Shown here one piece after another: positions 1 to 6,430 of a stretch of 12,129 bases of DNA. Source of the DNA: CAYRVX01 sp964642165 (lineage in GTDB: Bacteria; Planctomycetota; Phycisphaerae; SM23-33). The notes beneath the pieces are model-generated. The model was not told where the DNA came from. It did no database searches and saw only the letters and a program-made list of their open reading frames with translations. Location: positions 1 through 12,129 of the forward strand of contig CAZXOC010000235.1 of NCBI GenBank assembly GCA_964642165.1, in the 5' to 3' direction. The position numbers were made by a program, and so were the translations under genes. Each line of letters starts with the position of its first letter. Position 1 is the stretch's first letter.

Positions 1-947
1 CCACCTGGAACAACTCCCTCTTCGAGGACGCCGCGGAGTTCAGCTTCGGCTTCCGCCTGACGATGGACAAGCGCAGCGAGTTCACCAGGGAACTGGTGAG
101 CGACCTGAAGGACGCGCTGGGCGAGGAGCTGGCCGAGGGGCTGCTCGGGGCCGACCAGACCACCGAGGGCGGCATCGCCGACCAGCGCGCCCGCGTCGCC
201 GAGCTGCGCAAGAAGCTCGAGGGCCGCGACGACCCCAAGGCCGTCCAACTGCTCAGCATCGCCGACGCGCTGGTCAAGAAGAGCGTCTGGGGCCTGGGGG
301 GCGACGGGTGGGCCTACGACATCGGCTACGGCGGGCTGGACCACGTGCTGGCCAGCGGGCGCGACATCAACATCCTGGTGCTGGACACGCAGGTCTACTC
401 CAACACGGGCGGGCAGTGCTCCAAGGCCACGCCGCGGGCGGCGGTCGCCAAGTTCGCCGCCGCCGGCAAGCCCTTGCCCAAGAAGGACCTGGGCCTGATC
501 GCCATGATGTACGGCAACATCTACGTCGCCCAGGTGGCCATGGGGGCCTCCGACGCCCAGTGCGTCCGGGCCTTCCTGGAGGCCGAAAGCTACCCGGGAC
601 CCAGCCTGATCATCGCCTACGCCCACTGCATCGCCCACGGCATCAACATGACCCTGGGCCTCGACCAGCAGAAGGCCGCCGTCGCCAGCGGCGCGTGGGT
701 GCTCTACCGCTTCGACCCGCGCCGCATCCACGAGGACAAGAACCCCCTCCAGATCGACTCCAAGCCGCCGAGCATCCCCCTCGAGGAGTACGCCTACAAC
801 GAGACACGCTTCAAGATGCTTACCAAGAGCATGCCGGAGCGCGCGGCGGAGCTCCTGGCGGCCGGTCAGCGCGACATCACCAGCCGCTACAACCTCTACA
901 AGCAGATGGCGGACATGGACTACAGCGCCAGCGGCGGCGAGGAGTAG
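1..947 (+). CDS. nifJ: Pyruvate:ferredoxin/flavodoxin oxidoreductase, C-terminal part (5' partial)
   Basis: This is the C-terminal quarter or so (about 314 residues) of a single-chain PFOR. The enzyme oxidatively decarboxylates pyruvate with CoA to acetyl-CoA and CO2 in the cytoplasm, reducing ferredoxin or flavodoxin. The frame is already open at base 3, where it reads NSLFEDAAEF, a PFOR signature, so the ATG at 63 is internal and the start lies outside the window. The thiamine-diphosphate-binding region follows, with GDGWAYDIGYGGLDHV and then VYSNTGGQ-SKATP. Near the C-terminus, AYAHCIAHGINM contains a Cys (codon 627-629) that matches the family's late ligand of the proximal 4Fe-4S cluster; this assignment comes from knowledge of the family. 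The frame is intact to a TAG stop, followed by a strong hairpin. A multi-subunit PFOR is less likely because these C-terminal features are characteristic of the long NifJ type. Confidence 0.96.
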   Translation, partial: TWNNSLFEDAAEFSFGFRLTMDKRSEFTRELVSDLKDALGEELAEGLLGADQTTEGGIADQRARVAELRKKLEGRDDPKAVQLLSIADALVKKSVWGLGGDGWAYDIGYGGLDHVLASGRDINILVLDTQVYSNTGGQCSKATPRAAVAKFAAAGKPLPKKDLGLIAMMYGNIYVAQVAMGASDAQCVRAFLEAESYPGPSLIIAYAHCIAHGINMTLGLDQQKAAVASGAWVLYRFDPRRIHEDKNPLQIDSKPPSIPLEEYAYNETRFKMLTKSMPERAAELLAAGQRDITSRYNLYKQMADMDYSASGGEE

Positions 948-975
948 CTTCGCCTCCGCATCCCCCGACACTCCC

Positions 976-1008
976 GCGCCCCCGGCTGTTTGCCGGGGGC
1001 GCCTTCTT
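976..1008 (+). terminator. Intrinsic-type terminator after nifJ
   Basis: A perfect 11-bp GC-rich stem (976-986 pairs with 992-1002) closes a 5-nt TGTTT loop and begins 28 nt after the nifJ stop. The tail is CTTCTT rather than a long T run, so termination efficiency is uncertain. The last two T's of the tail are also the first two bases of the predicted -35 box of the next gene. Confidence 0.85.
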
Positions 1009-1035
1009 GCGCGGGCGGCCTCGGCGCGGTATCAT
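1007..1035 (+). promoter_or_regulatory. Predicted housekeeping-type promoter of the sirtuin gene
   Basis: The -35 is TTGCGC (1007-1012), the spacer is exactly 17 nt, and the -10 is TATCAT (1030-1035, 5 of 6 to TATAAT) preceded by GG. The expected transcription start is about 1042, only about 3 nt before the ATG at 1045, so the message would be essentially leaderless. This agrees with the absence of a Shine-Dalgarno sequence. Predicted from sequence only. Confidence 0.55.
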
Positions 1036-1044
1036 GCCGCCATC

Positions 1045-1794
1045 ATGAGCAGCGCCCTGATCGACAAGGCCCGCTCCCTCCTGGGCGCGGCGCGGCGCGT
1101 GGCGGTCCTGACCGGCGCGGGCATCTCGGCCGAGAGCGGCATCCCGACGTTCCGCGGCGCCGGCGGCGTCTGGTACGACATGAAGGTCGAGGACTGGGCG
1201 ACGCCCGAGGGCTACGCGCGGGCCCCCCTGAAGGTCTGGAACTGGTACGCCGAGCGGCGCCGCCAGCTCGACGAGGTGCGCCCGAACCCCGCCCACGCGG
1301 CCCTGGCGCGGCTCCAGCAGCAGGTGCGGGCGCGGGGCGGGAGCGTGGTGATCGCCACGCAGAACATCGACGGCCTGCACCAGGCCGCCGGCGCCGAGGA
1401 CGTCCTGGAGCTGCACGGCTCGCTGAAGCGGGCGAGGTGCGGGTCCTGCGCGTACCGGACGGACATGGGCGCGAGCCCCGTCGAGGCCGTGCCGACCTGT
1501 CCCGAGTGCGGCGAGAGGCTCCGCCCCGACGTCGTCTGGTTCGGCGAGGCGCTGCCGCAGGAGGTGTACGTCGCCGCCGTGGAGGCCTCCGCCACGTGCG
1601 ACGTGTTCCTCGCCGTCGGCACCAGCGCGGTGGTCTACCCCGCCGCGGGGCTCGTCGAGTGGGCCCTCGGCAACGGCGCCAAGGCCATCGAGGTCAACCT
1701 CGAGCCGACCCCCGCCAGCCGGCTCGTCACCGTCGCCCTGCACGGCAAGGCCGGCGAGATCCTCCCGGGAATCGTCGAGCCGACCGAGGGCTGA
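1045..1794 (+). CDS. cobB: NAD-dependent protein deacylase, Sir2 family (CobB/SIRT5-like)
   Basis: This is a full-length 249-residue sirtuin, the usual size for bacterial CobB. It removes acyl groups from protein lysines using NAD+, giving nicotinamide and O-acyl-ADP-ribose in the cytoplasm. Visible motifs in order are GAGISAESGIPTFRG (24-38, NAD binding), TQNIDGLH (105-112), the catalytic His in LHGS (H124), a zinc site of C132, C135, C152 and C155, and GTSAVVYPAAG (192-202). Y68 and R71 form the YxxR motif that in class III sirtuins such as E. coli CobB and SIRT5 binds acidic acyl groups, so desuccinylase or demalonylase activity is inferred in addition to deacetylation. The ATG at 1045 is chosen because the GAGIS block then sits at the normal distance and a promoter ends just upstream. 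The RNase-like gene follows after 3 nt. Confidence 0.95.
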   Translation: MSSALIDKARSLLGAARRVAVLTGAGISAESGIPTFRGAGGVWYDMKVEDWATPEGYARAPLKVWNWYAERRRQLDEVRPNPAHAALARLQQQVRARGGSVVIATQNIDGLHQAAGAEDVLELHGSLKRARCGSCAYRTDMGASPVEAVPTCPECGERLRPDVVWFGEALPQEVYVAAVEASATCDVFLAVGTSAVVYPAAGLVEWALGNGAKAIEVNLEPTPASRLVTVALHGKAGEILPGIVEPTEG

Positions 1795-1797
1795 GCC

Positions 1798-2292
1798 ATG
1801 ACCGACCCCGCCGAGACACCCCCCGCCTTCTTCTGCGACGCGATGCTGGGCGGGCTGGCGCGGTGGCTCCGGGCGGCCGGGTACGACGCCGCGTTCGAGT
1901 ACGCCATCGACGACGCCGAGCTGATCCACCGCGCCCGGGCGGGAGGGCGAATGCTGCTGAGCTGCGACGGGCCCATGTTCAAGCGGAACGTCATTCGCCG
2001 CGGCGAGGTCCGCGCCCTGCGCGTGCCGCAGCAGCTCGACAACCTCGAGGCGCTTCGCTTCGTGCTGAAGGAGCTCGCCCTGCCGCTGCGCAGCCCGCGG
2101 TGCATGGCCTGCGGCGGCGAGCTGAGGGAGATCCCCAAGCACACGGTCATCGAGGAGGCCCCGCCGCTGGCGTTCCGCCGCTGCGAGCGCTTCTGGCGGT
2201 GCCGGCGCTGCGGCAAGCTCCTCTGGCACGGGACGCACTGGCAGAGAGTCGCCCGTCGTCTCGCGCGCCTCGCCGACGAGCTCGGCGAGTGA
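1798..2292 (+). CDS. Mut7-C type PIN-like RNase with C-terminal zinc ribbon
   Basis: A 164-residue protein matching the Mut7-C family, which is predicted to be a PIN-fold ribonuclease. The N-terminus reads FFCDAMLGGLARWLRAAGYD (11-30) with the expected catalytic Asp at D14, further acidic residues at D38/D39, and LLSCDGPMF with D57 where the family usually has a TRD motif. The C-terminal zinc ribbon is C102-x2-C105 ... C135-x2-C138, followed by WHGTHW, which is typical of the family. The N-terminal ubiquitin-like domain found in some relatives is absent. The ATG lies 3 nt after the sirtuin stop and a weak GAGGG (1785-1789) precedes it, so co-transcription and translational coupling are likely. 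The substrate is unknown; the RNase role is family-based prediction. Confidence 0.88.
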   Translation: MTDPAETPPAFFCDAMLGGLARWLRAAGYDAAFEYAIDDAELIHRARAGGRMLLSCDGPMFKRNVIRRGEVRALRVPQQLDNLEALRFVLKELALPLRSPRCMACGGELREIPKHTVIEEAPPLAFRRCERFWRCRRCGKLLWHGTHWQRVARRLARLADELGE

Positions 2293-2310
2293 GCCCCCCG
2301 GCGCGAGAAG

Positions 2311-2342
2311 CGGGACCCCGCCCCGCAAGGGACGAGGTCCCG
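2311..2342. terminator. Possible bidirectional hairpin between convergent genes
   Basis: CGGGACC (2311-2317) pairs perfectly with GGTCCCG (2336-2342). The enclosed loop can form a small CCC-GCAA-GGG hairpin of its own. It lies in the 82-bp gap between the converging RNase gene (+) and oxidoreductase gene (-). There is no T tract on either strand, so this may be only a weak or Rho-assisted terminator. Confidence 0.4.
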
Positions 2343-2374
2343 GATGGTCTCTCGCTCGGCCGGGCCCGCGGCCG

Positions 2375-3415
2375 TCAGATCTTCGCCGGGCGGACGAAGC
2401 GGCGGGCCTTGGAGGACTCGACGCAGGCCATGATCGCCGCCAGGCTGCGGGCGCCCTCCTCGCCGGGGATGGGCACCTTGCGTCCGGCCTTGAGGGCATC
2501 GATGAAGGCGTCGATCACGCCGGAGGACGTTTGCCCGCCCTCCTCGTTGGTCTGGATCGCGCCGGAGGCGATGAACATCTTCTCGCCGTCGGCCTTGAGC
2601 ACGACGACGGTGTAGTCGGGGTCCTCGAAGAGCTTGATGACGCCCGTCTCGCAGCAGATGGTCGTGCCGTTGGCCTCGCCGGCCTTGAGGATCCACCCGG
2701 CGAACATCTGCCCGATGATCCCGCTCTTCATGGTGAACACGCCGTAGGCCGTGTCGTCCACGGTGCAGTTGGGCTTCTCGACGGTGGCGGCCATGGCCGC
2801 GGCCTGGACCACCTCGTCGTCGAGGAACCAGCGGACCAGGTCGATCTTGTGCACGCCGAGGTCGCCGAGCGCGCCGATGATGGCCTGGCGCTTCTTGAAG
2901 AAGAAGCCGTCCGCGCCGTCCATGCTCCAGCCCTCCGGGCCGGGGTGGGCGAAGCTCGTCGAGAAGCCCAGCGCCTTGCCGACGACGCCGCTCTTGTAGA
3001 GCTGCTTGCCGCGGGCGTGGGCGGGGGCCAGACGCTGGTTCTGCCCGATCATGAGCTGCCGGCGGACCTTCTTCGCCGCGGCAATCATCGCGCGGGCGTC
3101 CCGGACGCTGCCGGCCATCGGCTTCTCGCACAGCACGTGGCAGCGGGCCTTCAGGGCGTCAATGGACTGCGGGGCGTGGAGGTAGTTCGGCGTGCAGACG
3201 CTGATCGCGTCGGGCTCGAGCTGGAGCAGGTCCCGGTAGTTCTTGAAGGCCTTGGGTGCGCCGAACGTCTTGGCCGCCTGCTTGGCGCGCGGGTACTTGA
3301 TGTCGCAGACGCCGACGATCTCGACGTCGTCCCTGGCGGCGTACTCCGGCAGATGTCGCCGCTGGCCGATCGCGCCGCAACCGATCACGCCCACACGGAT
3401 CGTCTTCTTTGCCAT
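2375..3415 (-). CDS. Gfo/Idh/MocA family NAD(P)-dependent oxidoreductase
   Basis: A 346-residue protein of normal length for this family, which oxidises or reduces sugars, inositols and related polyols. The Rossmann motif is VGVIGCGAIG (8-17). The signature CEKPMA has E97-K98-P99, and GALGDLGVHKIDLVRWF (181-197) carries the conserved Asp185 and His189 of the active site. The open frame extends 39 codons further upstream, but I chose the ATG at 3415: AGGAAAGG (3426-3433 on the opposite strand) stands 10 nt before it, and the Rossmann strand then starts at residue 6 as usual. No signal peptide is seen with this start, so a cytoplasmic location is expected. It lies downstream of a secreted glycoside hydrolase-like gene in the same direction with a 200-bp gap, which suggests a sugar substrate. 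The exact substrate cannot be told. Confidence 0.93.
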   Translation of the reverse strand: MAKKTIRVGVIGCGAIGQRRHLPEYAARDDVEIVGVCDIKYPRAKQAAKTFGAPKAFKNYRDLLQLEPDAISVCTPNYLHAPQSIDALKARCHVLCEKPMAGSVRDARAMIAAAKKVRRQLMIGQNQRLAPAHARGKQLYKSGVVGKALGFSTSFAHPGPEGWSMDGADGFFFKKRQAIIGALGDLGVHKIDLVRWFLDDEVVQAAAMAATVEKPNCTVDDTAYGVFTMKSGIIGQMFAGWILKAGEANGTTICCETGVIKLFEDPDYTVVVLKADGEKMFIASGAIQTNEEGGQTSSGVIDAFIDALKAGRKVPIPGEEGARSLAAIMACVESSKARRFVRPAKI

Positions 3416-3538
3416 CTCTGCTGCACCTTTCCTGTCTGGGTCCGTTGCGTTTCCGCCGGCGGCGTCTTCGCCGGGCGCGCCGACCCGTCCCGGGCGGAAG
3501 CCCGGTGCGGCCGGCACGCTCCATGCCGCCATCCATAT

Positions 3539-3554
3539 GCGGTTTCAATACCGC
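3539..3554. promoter_or_regulatory. Small inverted repeat in the oxidoreductase upstream region
   Basis: GCGGT-TTCAAT-ACCGC is a perfect 5-bp inverted repeat around a 6-nt AT-rich centre, an AT pocket in very GC-rich DNA. Read on the minus strand it contains GGTATTGA, resembling the GGTAnnnT -10 sequences elsewhere in the window, about 120 nt before the oxidoreductase start. No convincing -35 accompanies it. It could be an operator or simply a short hairpin. The rest of 3416-3615 holds no gene; an A7 run lies at 3585-3591. Confidence 0.3.
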
Positions 3555-3615
3555 CTGAACTGGGCGAATGCCACATCGCCCGCGAAAAAAACGCGTCCGC
3601 TCCGCCCGGCAGCTC

Positions 3616-5046
3616 CTATCGCCCGCCGGCGCGCACGACGCGCAGGGCGATGTCCTCGCTGTAGGCCGGAGACCGAAGCGACCGCCGCCCGCCGTCGTGG
3701 CGGAAGCGCTCGGCCTTGTCGGCGCGGCCGGTCTTCGTATCGACCCATTCGGCCCGGTACGTGCCGGACGGGAGCTCCAGCACGAGGTCGGCCCGACGGC
3801 CCCCCCTGACGTAGATCGCGTACTGCTTGCCGGCCTCGACCAGGGCCCGCGCCGTGGCCTTGGCCGGCACGCCGCCGACGATCGCCGAGCTGTCCGGCCG
3901 CATGCGGACGAAGTCGAACGACCGGATGAACGTCGCCAGGATGCCGAGCTGCCCGTGCAGCGCAGGGTCGACGTTGCCGGGCGCGTCGTTCCGGCACGTC
4001 CCGTCCTCATGCCCGCAGGAGAACAGGTAGTCCAGGTTGCTGTAGACCGCCCCGCCCGCGAGGACGAAATCCCAGCCTTCCATGCGGTAGGCGGCGGCCT
4101 TCATGCCCCGGAAGCCCGTCTCGTCGTCACCGATCACCTTGTTGAGGGCGTAGTTGGTCGTCACGGCCTTGGGCGGGGTGGCGTAATGGAAGTTGAAGAT
4201 TGACACGGCCGGATGGGGCTTGACGATCCGCTTCGAGCCGTTGGCGATGTTCTGAGCGATGAGATGCTTGTGCTTGAAGGGCTTCTCGGCCGCCACGATC
4301 GTGTCGGCCATGCGATGCTGCCAGGCGATCGTGACCCCGCCGAAGTACGGCTCGTTGCAGATCTCGTAGTAGAGGTTGTCGAAGTCCTTCAGCTCTTCGA
4401 CGATCTTGCGGACCATGGCGACCTGCGCGGCCAGGAGCTTCCTGTTCCGCAGCGTGTAGACGCCCGTGCGCTTCACGCCGGCGCCGATGCCGTTGACGTT
4501 GTTCGCCGCGTTCATCGGGCTCAAGCGCCACATCTCGTCCCGGTAGAACGGGCAGAACAGCACCAGCTCGACGACGACCCCGCGCTTCGACGCCTCGGAG
4601 AGGAATCCCTTCAGCCGCCGGAAGTACGCCGGGTCCCACTTCGTGAGGTCGAACTTGCTGCCGCCGTTGGCGTAGCCCGCCGTCTCGCCGCGGGCCCAGG
4701 GGCTGATCAGCTTCCCCTTCGCCGGGGCGAGCGTGTTGTGCCGGATCTTGAAGGCCCCCGGTGGCTCGCAGTACGCGCCGCTGAACGTCCGCGTCAGGTT
4801 GAAGCCGAGCTTCCCGAGCGTCGCGAGGTACGTGCGATAGTCGAAGTCCAGGTTCAGCACGGCCCCGTAGTGCTCGCCGGACGTGATCAGCACCGTCGGC
4901 TTGCCGCGGAAGAGGAAGTAGTGCGGGTTGCGCGGATGCAGTCGAATCGGCTGATGCGCCATGGCGTCGTCCTTCGCAGAAACCGCTGCAGCCGCCGCAA
5001 GGAGGCCGCCGAGCGCCAACGCAAGCTGTCCGGGCGGATGAGACAT
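3616..5046 (-). CDS. Secreted glycoside hydrolase-like TIM-barrel protein with C-terminal beta domain
   Basis: A 476-residue predicted exported carbohydrate-active protein. Residues 1-24 form a signal peptide (hydrophobic run LALALGGLLAAAAA, cleavage near VSA-KDD). Residues about 36-380 resemble clan GH-A barrels: a conserved start (FLFRGKPTVLITSGEHYGAV), YYEICNEPY with E232 as the likely acid/base, and VIGDDETGF with E309 as the likely nucleophile. Residues about 398-472 (YAIYVRGG ... GTYRAEWVDTKTG) look like the beta-sandwich domain Pfam calls a putative collagen-binding domain, often found behind such barrels. The substrate is unknown. The start is uncertain: ATG at 5046, or an in-frame GTG at 5052 that coincides with the predicted transcription start. 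There is no Shine-Dalgarno. The oxidoreductase gene lies downstream on the same strand. Confidence 0.85.
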   Translation of the reverse strand: MSHPPGQLALALGGLLAAAAAVSAKDDAMAHQPIRLHPRNPHYFLFRGKPTVLITSGEHYGAVLNLDFDYRTYLATLGKLGFNLTRTFSGAYCEPPGAFKIRHNTLAPAKGKLISPWARGETAGYANGGSKFDLTKWDPAYFRRLKGFLSEASKRGVVVELVLFCPFYRDEMWRLSPMNAANNVNGIGAGVKRTGVYTLRNRKLLAAQVAMVRKIVEELKDFDNLYYEICNEPYFGGVTIAWQHRMADTIVAAEKPFKHKHLIAQNIANGSKRIVKPHPAVSIFNFHYATPPKAVTTNYALNKVIGDDETGFRGMKAAAYRMEGWDFVLAGGAVYSNLDYLFSCGHEDGTCRNDAPGNVDPALHGQLGILATFIRSFDFVRMRPDSSAIVGGVPAKATARALVEAGKQYAIYVRGGRRADLVLELPSGTYRAEWVDTKTGRADKAERFRHDGGRRSLRSPAYSEDIALRVVRAGGR

Positions 5047-5058
5047 GGGCACGTGCGG

Positions 5059-5087
5059 AGTCTATTGCGCCGCCGGCTTCGCCGCAA
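5059..5087 (-). promoter_or_regulatory. Predicted promoter of the glycoside hydrolase-like gene
   Basis: On the minus strand the -35 is TTGCGG (5082-5087), the spacer is exactly 17 nt, and the -10 is TAGACT (5059-5064, 4 of 6). Transcription should start at about 5052, which is a GTG in frame with the gene and 6 nt before the ATG at 5046. The transcript would therefore be leaderless or nearly so. The rest of the 5047-5233 divergent region shows no further gene, and I could not identify a clear promoter for the rightward antitoxin gene. Confidence 0.5.
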
Positions 5088-5233
5088 GGGGGGCAGATGC
5101 TCGAACGAAGCAACCGGGACGCTGCGCGACGGCGTGGTACGACCAGATTCTGCGATTGCGGCTGCCGGCTTCTTCGGGCAGTCTACGCCGGAGGGCGGAA
5201 GGGACGGATCAGATGGACCTGAGGAAGGGAACG

Positions 5234-5431
5234 ATGGTTGAGACGGAAGTGACCTACACCCTCGAGCACGCCGGCGAGGTTATCATCATCGAGCACGTTC
5301 CGGCACGAGTGTGCAGCGAGACCGGCGAGCAGTTCTTCTCGCCCGAGACGGTGGAGCGCATGCAGGCGATCATCCGGAGCAGGAAGAAGCCCGACAAAGT
5401 GATCGAGACCCCGGTCTACGACTACGGGTGA
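5234..5431 (+). CDS. MqsA/YgiT-like antitoxin, small, degenerate zinc knuckle, orphan
   Basis: A 65-residue protein matching the YgiT-type (MqsA N-terminal-like) family: VTYTLEHAGEVIIIEHVPARVCSETGE (6-32), then FFSPETVERMQ (34-44) and an IETPVYDYG tail. In canonical members two CxxC knuckles bind zinc. Here the N-terminal CxxC is missing and the second is CSETG, with a single Cys (C27), so zinc binding is unlikely; a subfamily with ETG in this position is known to me. The ATG at 5234 is chosen over 5213 because AGGAAGGG (5222-5229) precedes it at good spacing. Such antitoxins normally sit beside a toxin gene, but I find none in the 187 bp upstream or 193 bp downstream. It may act on a distant toxin, as a stand-alone regulator, or be a remnant; no helix-turn-helix domain follows. 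Confidence 0.8.
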   Translation: MVETEVTYTLEHAGEVIIIEHVPARVCSETGEQFFSPETVERMQAIIRSRKKPDKVIETPVYDYG

Positions 5432-5468
5432 GAGATCGCTTGGCGCCGCAATGCTCGCCCGAGGTGGT

Positions 5469-5487
5469 CGGCAGGACCGGCCTGCCG
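5469..5487 (+). terminator. Hairpin downstream of the antitoxin gene
   Basis: CGGCAGG (5469-5475) and CCTGCCG (5481-5487) form a perfect 7-bp stem around a 5-nt loop, 37 nt after the antitoxin stop, in the gap shared with the convergent small-protein gene. There is no T tract. The rest of 5432-5624 is GC-rich, contains short palindromes such as CGGATCCG (5587-5594), and shows no gene. Confidence 0.45.
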
Positions 5488-5624
5488 CAGAAGAGGAGAC
5501 AGCCCGGACTGCGTGGATCCAGTCGCATCGGCTGGGGCTTCGTCAGGCGGGTGATGCGAGGCGCCGTTGTTCGGCCGGGCCGGACACGGATCCGCCCGGT
5601 GCGCGGCCGGGGGTCGCGGCGGCC

Positions 5625-5738
5625 TCAACAGCCCGGCAGCAGCAGGACAAGCAGCATGGCCCCGAAGCCCATGGCGAGAAACGCCAGGATCGGCAAGGCG
5701 GGGCTTCGCCAGAACGGTCCGGAGAACCACAGACGCAT
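5625..5738 (-). CDS. 37-residue single-span membrane protein, function unknown
   Basis: A short open frame (ATG at 5738, TGA at 5625-5627) encoding 37 residues: a basic/aromatic start (MRLWFSGPFWR) followed by an uninterrupted hydrophobic stretch from about residue 14 to 34 (PALPILAFLAMGFGAMLLVL...), ending PGC. This is one membrane helix with a short N-terminal positive segment. I accept it as a real gene because GGAGG (5745-5749) stands exactly 6 nt before the ATG, and because it follows the HNH gene by 49 nt in the same direction, so it is probably co-transcribed with it. I do not recognise the protein. The terminal Cys has no residues after it and so cannot be a normal lipobox. Possible roles such as a membrane anchor or regulator are speculation. 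Confidence 0.7.
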   Translation of the reverse strand: MRLWFSGPFWRSPALPILAFLAMGFGAMLLVLLLPGC

Positions 5739-5744
5739 CTTGCG

Positions 5745-5749
5745 CCTCC
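5745..5749 (-). promoter_or_regulatory. Ribosome-binding site that supports the 37-residue gene
   Basis: GGAGG on the minus strand, 6 nt before the ATG at 5738. It lies in the 49-nt gap after the HNH gene and is the main evidence that this short frame is translated. Confidence 0.7.
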
Positions 5750-5787
5750 ATGCGTGAGGCGCGGGCAGGGCGACGCGCGGCGGCGCC

Positions 5788-6423
5788 TCAGTCCCTCAGC
5801 TCGACGTTCCAGTAGGCGGCGTCGAGGAACTGCTTCCAGGAGGCGTACTTCTCGCTGCCGAGGCGCAGGGCGATGATGGGCGAGCGCCGGGGGCGAACCG
5901 GCTTGCAGATGAGCCTCATGCCCGCCTCCCGCGGCGTCCGCCCGCCCTTGCGGATGTTGCACTTGACGCAGCAGCAGCAGACGTTGTCCCACGTGCTCAG
6001 CCCGCCCTGGCTGCGCGGCACGACGTGGTCGAGGCTCAGCTCCGACGTGGCGAAGCGCCGCCCGCAGTACTGGCAGTGATTCCGGTCGCGGGCGAAGATG
6101 TTCCGTCGCGTGAACTTCACCTCCGCGCGGGGCAGGCGGTCGTAGATCAGCACCCGGATGATCCGCGGGACCGCCAGCTCGAACCGGATGCACCGCACCC
6201 ACTCGTGCTCCTCACGCTCGTAGCGGGCGCGGAGCTCGCTCAGCTCCCGCCAGGAGTCGAAGTCGTAGGAAAGAAACTGGCTGTCCTCGACGGAGATGAT
6301 CTCCGCCGTCTCCCCGAAGAGCATGCAGAAGGCGCGGCGCGCAGAGACCACCCGCAGTGCGGCATAGTGCTTGTTCAGCACCAGGACGCTGCTGTCCAGC
6401 GCGCTGCGCTCGGGACCAAACAT
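5788..6423 (-). CDS. HNH endonuclease family protein
   Basis: A 211-residue protein with an HNH nuclease domain in its C-terminal half: C117-x2-C120 (CQYC), LDHVVPRSQGG with catalytic-type D132-H133, N147, and C152-x2-C155 followed by NIRKGGRTP. These give a four-Cys zinc site around the beta-beta-alpha-metal fold. The first 110 residues (VLVLNKHY, VSARRAF, EHEWVRC, PRIIRVLIYDRLPR) form the conserved N-terminal extension of a long, uncharacterised HNH family that I associate with Planctomycetota. Four Cys in a row (149-152) precede the second knuckle. The start is secure: GGAGGTGA lies 7 nt before the ATG. It has a good promoter of its own and a 37-residue membrane protein gene downstream. 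No restriction or toxin partner is present, so a repair or housekeeping role is as likely as defence. Confidence 0.9.
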   Translation of the reverse strand: MFGPERSALDSSVLVLNKHYAALRVVSARRAFCMLFGETAEIISVEDSQFLSYDFDSWRELSELRARYEREEHEWVRCIRFELAVPRIIRVLIYDRLPRAEVKFTRRNIFARDRNHCQYCGRRFATSELSLDHVVPRSQGGLSTWDNVCCCCVKCNIRKGGRTPREAGMRLICKPVRPRRSPIIALRLGSEKYASWKQFLDAAYWNVELRD

Positions 6424-6430
6424 CGCCCTC

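Noticed and set aside
877..2499. Long minus-strand frame across the sirtuin and RNase genes, and a plus-strand frame at 990-2615
   Set aside because: Both are low-complexity shadows rich in Arg, Ala, Gly and Pro; the sirtuin and Mut7-C proteins in the other frame have all their family motifs.
5047..5233. A toxin gene or remnant upstream of the antitoxin
   Set aside because: The open frame upstream of the antitoxin (from 5045) reads as a low-complexity extension with no similarity to a RelE, MqsR or DUF4258-type toxin, and has no ribosome-binding site.
5788..6423. HNH gene as a restriction, homing or phage nuclease
   Set aside because: There is no methyltransferase, intron, phage gene or boundary repeat nearby, and the N-terminal extension fits a chromosomal HNH family instead.
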